A stretch of DNA of 13,359 nt from Gemmatimonas phototrophica. GTDB lineage: Bacteria > Gemmatimonadota > Gemmatimonadetes > Longimicrobiales > Gaopeijiaceae. The stretch lies in NCBI GenBank assembly GCA_945876015.1, contig CAMCNM010000023.1, positions 1 through 13,359 on the forward strand, written 5' to 3'. Position 1 is the first letter of the stretch. Each line of letters begins with the position of its first letter. Positions 8,645 to 13,359 of the stretch are shown one piece after another. The notes under the pieces were generated by a model that saw nothing but the letters and a program-made list of their open reading frames with translations, searched no databases and was not told the origin of the DNA. Made by a program: the position numbers and the translations under genes.

Positions 8645-9230
8645 CTTGCTCGCCAATGATCCAGATCTTGGGTTGGCTGAGGACGTTGATCAGGAAGCCG
8701 TGGCGTTCGGCGAAGCGGCGTAGGTATTCGGAGGTAGTATAGATCTTGGGGTTCACGGCGCGGCCCAGCCGAGCAGCCACCGGCTCGAGTGCGGCGAAGA
8801 TCTCGCCGTATCCGTATCGATCGCTGATCACCATCAAGTCGATGTCACTGGACGCCGTATCCTGCTGCCGCGCCAGTGAGCCGAAGACAAAAGCGGCTCG
8901 GATTCCGGTCGCGAGCGGGGCCAACGCCTCAGCGAGCACGTCCCCGAGCCCGACCGTCTTGAGCACGATCCCACGGAGTTCGTCGTAGATGGGCGAGGAC
9001 GGGTTCGCCTGGTAGTGTTTCTGTTTCCCCACGCGCGTGGCGGTGAGGAGGCCCGCCCTCTCGAGTCGCGCTAGCTCTCTCTGGACCGCCCCTGTTCCGG
9101 AGTGCACGAGACGGATGATCTCGTTGGCGTAAAAGCTTCGTCCGGGAGTGCCCATGAGCAGCGCGAGCACCCTCTGGCGGACCGCCCCGAAGAGGGCGTC
9201 CCCGAGTCGAGTTTCAACTGAAATACCCAT
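8628..9230 (-). CDS. Winged-helix plus MNT-type nucleotidyltransferase, toxin-antitoxin-like
   Basis: A 200-residue two-domain protein. Residues about 15-78 form a winged helix of ArsR type (RQRVLALLMGTPGRSFYANE, TGAVQRELARLERAGLL, KHYQAN). Residues about 105-160 are a minimal nucleotidyltransferase with the motif G-S-x-A-R-x6-S-D-I-D-L, including G117, S118, D129 and D131. A C-terminal tail follows. In MNT/HEPN pairs the MNT protein typically acts as antitoxin, by adding AMP to the HEPN toxin. Here the fused DNA-binding domain suggests it also represses its own operon. The ATG at 9230 sits inside one arm of a perfect inverted repeat; no Shine-Dalgarno site precedes it. The downstream HEPN gene overlaps it by 17 bases. 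The AT-rich promoter patch contrasts with the surrounding DNA and fits horizontal arrival. Function is inferred from domain content. Confidence 0.88.
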   Translation of the reverse strand: MGISVETRLGDALFGAVRQRVLALLMGTPGRSFYANEIIRLVHSGTGAVQRELARLERAGLLTATRVGKQKHYQANPSSPIYDELRGIVLKTVGLGDVLAEALAPLATGIRAAFVFGSLARQQDTASSDIDLMVISDRYGYGEIFAALEPVAARLGRAVNPKIYTTSEYLRRFAERHGFLINVLSQPKIWIIGEQDDLPA

Positions 9231-9261
9231 ATTGAGTATAATACACCCCAATATGGGTATT
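9222..9261. repeat. Perfect 13-bp inverted repeat, probable operator of the MNT gene
   Basis: AATACCCATATTG at 9222-9234 and its exact complement CAATATGGGTATT at 9249-9261 are separated by 14 bases containing TATAAT-like sequence. Each arm is itself partly symmetric (AATA-4 bases-TATT). The left arm covers the ATG at 9230 and the right arm covers the space between the -35 and -10 elements, as well as the stop codon of the upstream gene. This placement suits repression by the winged-helix domain of the encoded protein. Confidence 0.75.
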
Positions 9262-9267
9262 AAGCAA
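9238..9267 (-). promoter_or_regulatory. Candidate promoter of the MNT/HEPN operon, leaderless
   Basis: On the minus strand TTGCTT (9267-9262) and TATTAT (9243-9238) are 18 bases apart. The -10 ends seven bases before the ATG at 9230, so the transcript would start at or beside the start codon. The -35 overlaps the stop codon of the homocysteine methyltransferase/MTHFR gene, and the inverted repeat overlaps the whole core. Confidence 0.5.
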
Positions 9268-11133
9268 CAACCGCGATCGCGCTCTCCACGTCCCCGGCGG
9301 GCGTGCTCACGTGCACCCCGCGCACCATCGAGCGCGCGGCCGCGGCGACCTCGCGCGCGATCGCGACCCCTTCGTCGCGCGCCGCTTCGGCGCCCTTCGC
9401 ATCCGCCCGCCGCATCCGCGCGACCACCGCGTCCGGAACGGTGACGCCCGGCACCTCGTTGGCGAGGAACTCGGCATCCCGCAGCGAAGCGAGTGGCCAC
9501 ACGCCCGCCAGCACCGGAATCGGCCAGCGCGCGGTCGCAGCGAGGAAACGCTCCAGGGCTTCCACCTCGAAGATCGGCTGCGTGATCGCGAAGTCCGCTC
9601 CGGCCTCCACCTTGTACATGAAGCGTTCGACCTCGAGCTCCGGATCGAGCGCGGCCGGATTGGCCGACATGCCGACCACGAGCCGGGTGGGCTCGCCGAT
9701 GCGCGCGCCGCCCGGGTCCACGCCCTGGTTGAGCCCGGACAGCACGTGGATCAGCCCGATCGAGTCGATGTCGAAGACCACCGTCGAGTCGGGGTAGGGG
9801 CCCTGCGTGGGCGGATCTCCCGACAGCACGAGGAGGTTCTTGATCCCCGCGGCGGCCGCGCCGAGCAGGTCCGAAAGCATGCCGGTCATGTTGCGGTCGC
9901 GGCACGTGTAGTGGACGATCGGCTCGATGCCGGCTTCGCGCGCGAGGATGATCCCCGCCGGCACCGACGCCATGCGGCTCCGCCCGCGCGGGTTGTCCAC
10001 CACGCTGATCGCGTCTACGCCGGCGTCCCGCAGGCGGAGCGCGCCGCCGATCATGTCGCTGGCGTCCCACCCGTGCGGAGGCACGATCTCGACGCTCGTG
10101 ATGAAGCCGCTGCCCGCGAGCCGGGCTCCGAGTGCGGAGCGCTCGGCCAGCGGGACCGGGGCAAGCGGAGCGTCTTCACCGTCCGCTTCCACTCTGGTGA
10201 CGCGCACCGCGGCCTGCCCGCGCGCGAGCGAAGCGAGCGGATGACCGGGCTGGATGGTCGCGACCACGTCGCGGATCCGCTTCACGTGCTCGGGCGTCGT
10301 GCCGCAACAGCCGCCCACGAACCGCGCGCCGGCATCGATCAGGCGGCGGGCGTACGCGGCCATGTAGTCCGGGCTCGCCATGTAGATCTTGCGATCCCGC
10401 ACCGTGCGCGGGACGCCGGCGTTGGGCTGGGCCGAGAGGGGCTTCTTCGTGACCAGGGCCATGCGCTCCACCGCATCCAGCATGGCCGCGGGTCCCACCG
10501 AGCAGTTGAGCCCGATGACGTCCACGCCCATCTCGTCGAGCGCCGCGGCGAGGTGCTCGACGTCGGTGCCGTACGAGGTCATCCCGTCCTCGCCCACCGT
10601 CATATGCGCGATCACAGGGAGGTCGGAGATCGAGCGCACCGCGCGGAACGCCGCAGCCAGCTCGTTGGGGTCGGTGAAGGTCTCGAGCACGAACCCGTCC
10701 ACGCCGCCGTGACACAGACCCCGGACCTGGCGGAGGAACAGGTCGTGCGCCTCTCCGGCTCCGGTCGGTCCCCACGGCTCGAGCCGGACGCCGAGCGGGC
10801 CGATCGCGCCGGCCACCAGCGCGCGGCCGTGGGCGGCTCGCCGGGCGACCAGAGCGGCCTCGCGGTTGAACTCTTCGGTGCGGTCCTCGAAGCCGTAGCT
10901 CGACAGCTTCATCGGGTTGGCGCCGAACGTGTTGGTCTCGATGATCTCCGCGCCCGCGGCCACATACTCCTGGTGCACCGTCTGCACCAGGTCGGGGCGG
11001 GTCACCGAGAGCTCGTCGTAGCACACGTTCACGAACACCCCGCGGCTGTACAGCAGGGTGCCCATGGCGCCATCCATCACGTGGACGCGCCGGTCCTCGA
11101 TCAGGTCGCGCACGGTCGGAATCGTGGGGGCGC

Positions 11134-11137
<4 letters not shown>
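9260..11137 (-). CDS. Fused homocysteine S-methyltransferase / methylenetetrahydrofolate reductase
   Basis: A 625-residue bifunctional enzyme of the YitJ type. Residues 1-300 are a homocysteine methyltransferase barrel: [10 protein letters not shown] at about 21, ETNTFGANP at about 67, and the zinc cysteines C212 (GLNCSVGP), C277 and C278 ([10 protein letters not shown]). Residues about 335-605 are an MTHFR barrel with E350 (SVEIVPP), D441 (LSGDPPTQG) and Q520 (FAITQPIF), the three conserved active-site residues. The protein can therefore reduce methylene-tetrahydrofolate and, with a methyl-carrying partner, methylate homocysteine. I chose GTG at 11137 because it overlaps the metH stop as GTGA and begins the conserved domain 10-20 residues later. 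The longer open frame upstream is antisense noise. Cotranslation with MetH puts both in one methionine unit. The TAA stop falls inside the MNT operator. Confidence 0.94.

Positions 11138-13359
<2,222 letters not shown>

Overview
The window is GC-rich bacterial DNA, tightly packed with genes on both strands. No marker in it fixes the taxonomy. The style suggests Gemmatimonadota or a similar soil or aquatic lineage: secreted proteins with AAAQ-type signal peptide ends, a large carboxypeptidase-regulatory-like secreted protein, many GTG/TTG starts and a split MacB-type exporter. That assignment is inference. There are no rRNA or tRNA genes, CRISPR arrays, transposases or prophage genes.

Layout. 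(1) 2-1491, plus: the end of a periplasmic adaptor with a polyglycine tail, overlapping a MacB-type permease that has no ATPase domain. A strong hairpin follows. (2) 1563-2066, minus: a small secreted protein of unknown function. (3) 2150-3363, plus: a thioredoxin-like [2Fe-2S] ferredoxin (TTG start) overlapping a probable outer-membrane barrel protein (TTG start). (4) 3368-5101, minus: a secreted protein with carboxypeptidase-regulatory-like domains, broken by one in-frame TAG. Upstream on the same strand lies a PAP2-family membrane phosphatase (5137-5913). (5) 6051-8236, plus: a PepP-type aminopeptidase overlapping a small methylenetetrahydrofolate-reductase-like (MTHFR-like) protein. (6) 8241-9230, minus: a winged-helix nucleotidyltransferase (MNT) gene and a downstream HEPN gene, arranged like a toxin-antitoxin pair, with the HEPN gene frameshifted. 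A perfect 13-bp inverted repeat covers the MNT start codon. (7) 9260-13359, minus: the C-terminal part of cobalamin-dependent methionine synthase MetH, overlapping a fused homocysteine S-methyltransferase/MTHFR.

How the genes fit together. The right third is a methionine and one-carbon module: MetH methylates homocysteine from methyltetrahydrofolate, and the fused enzyme can make that methyl donor and may also transfer it. A second, smaller MTHFR-like protein lies convergent to this block, separated from it only by the MNT/HEPN pair. The left third is mainly cell envelope: exporter, secreted proteins and lipid-type phosphatase.

The best candidates for a second look are the MNT/HEPN pair with its operator-like repeat in an AT-rich patch, the two single-site gene lesions (TAG at 4427-4429 and a missing base near 8441), and the pairing of two MTHFR-type proteins with MetH. 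I see no clear evidence of a wholly new system.
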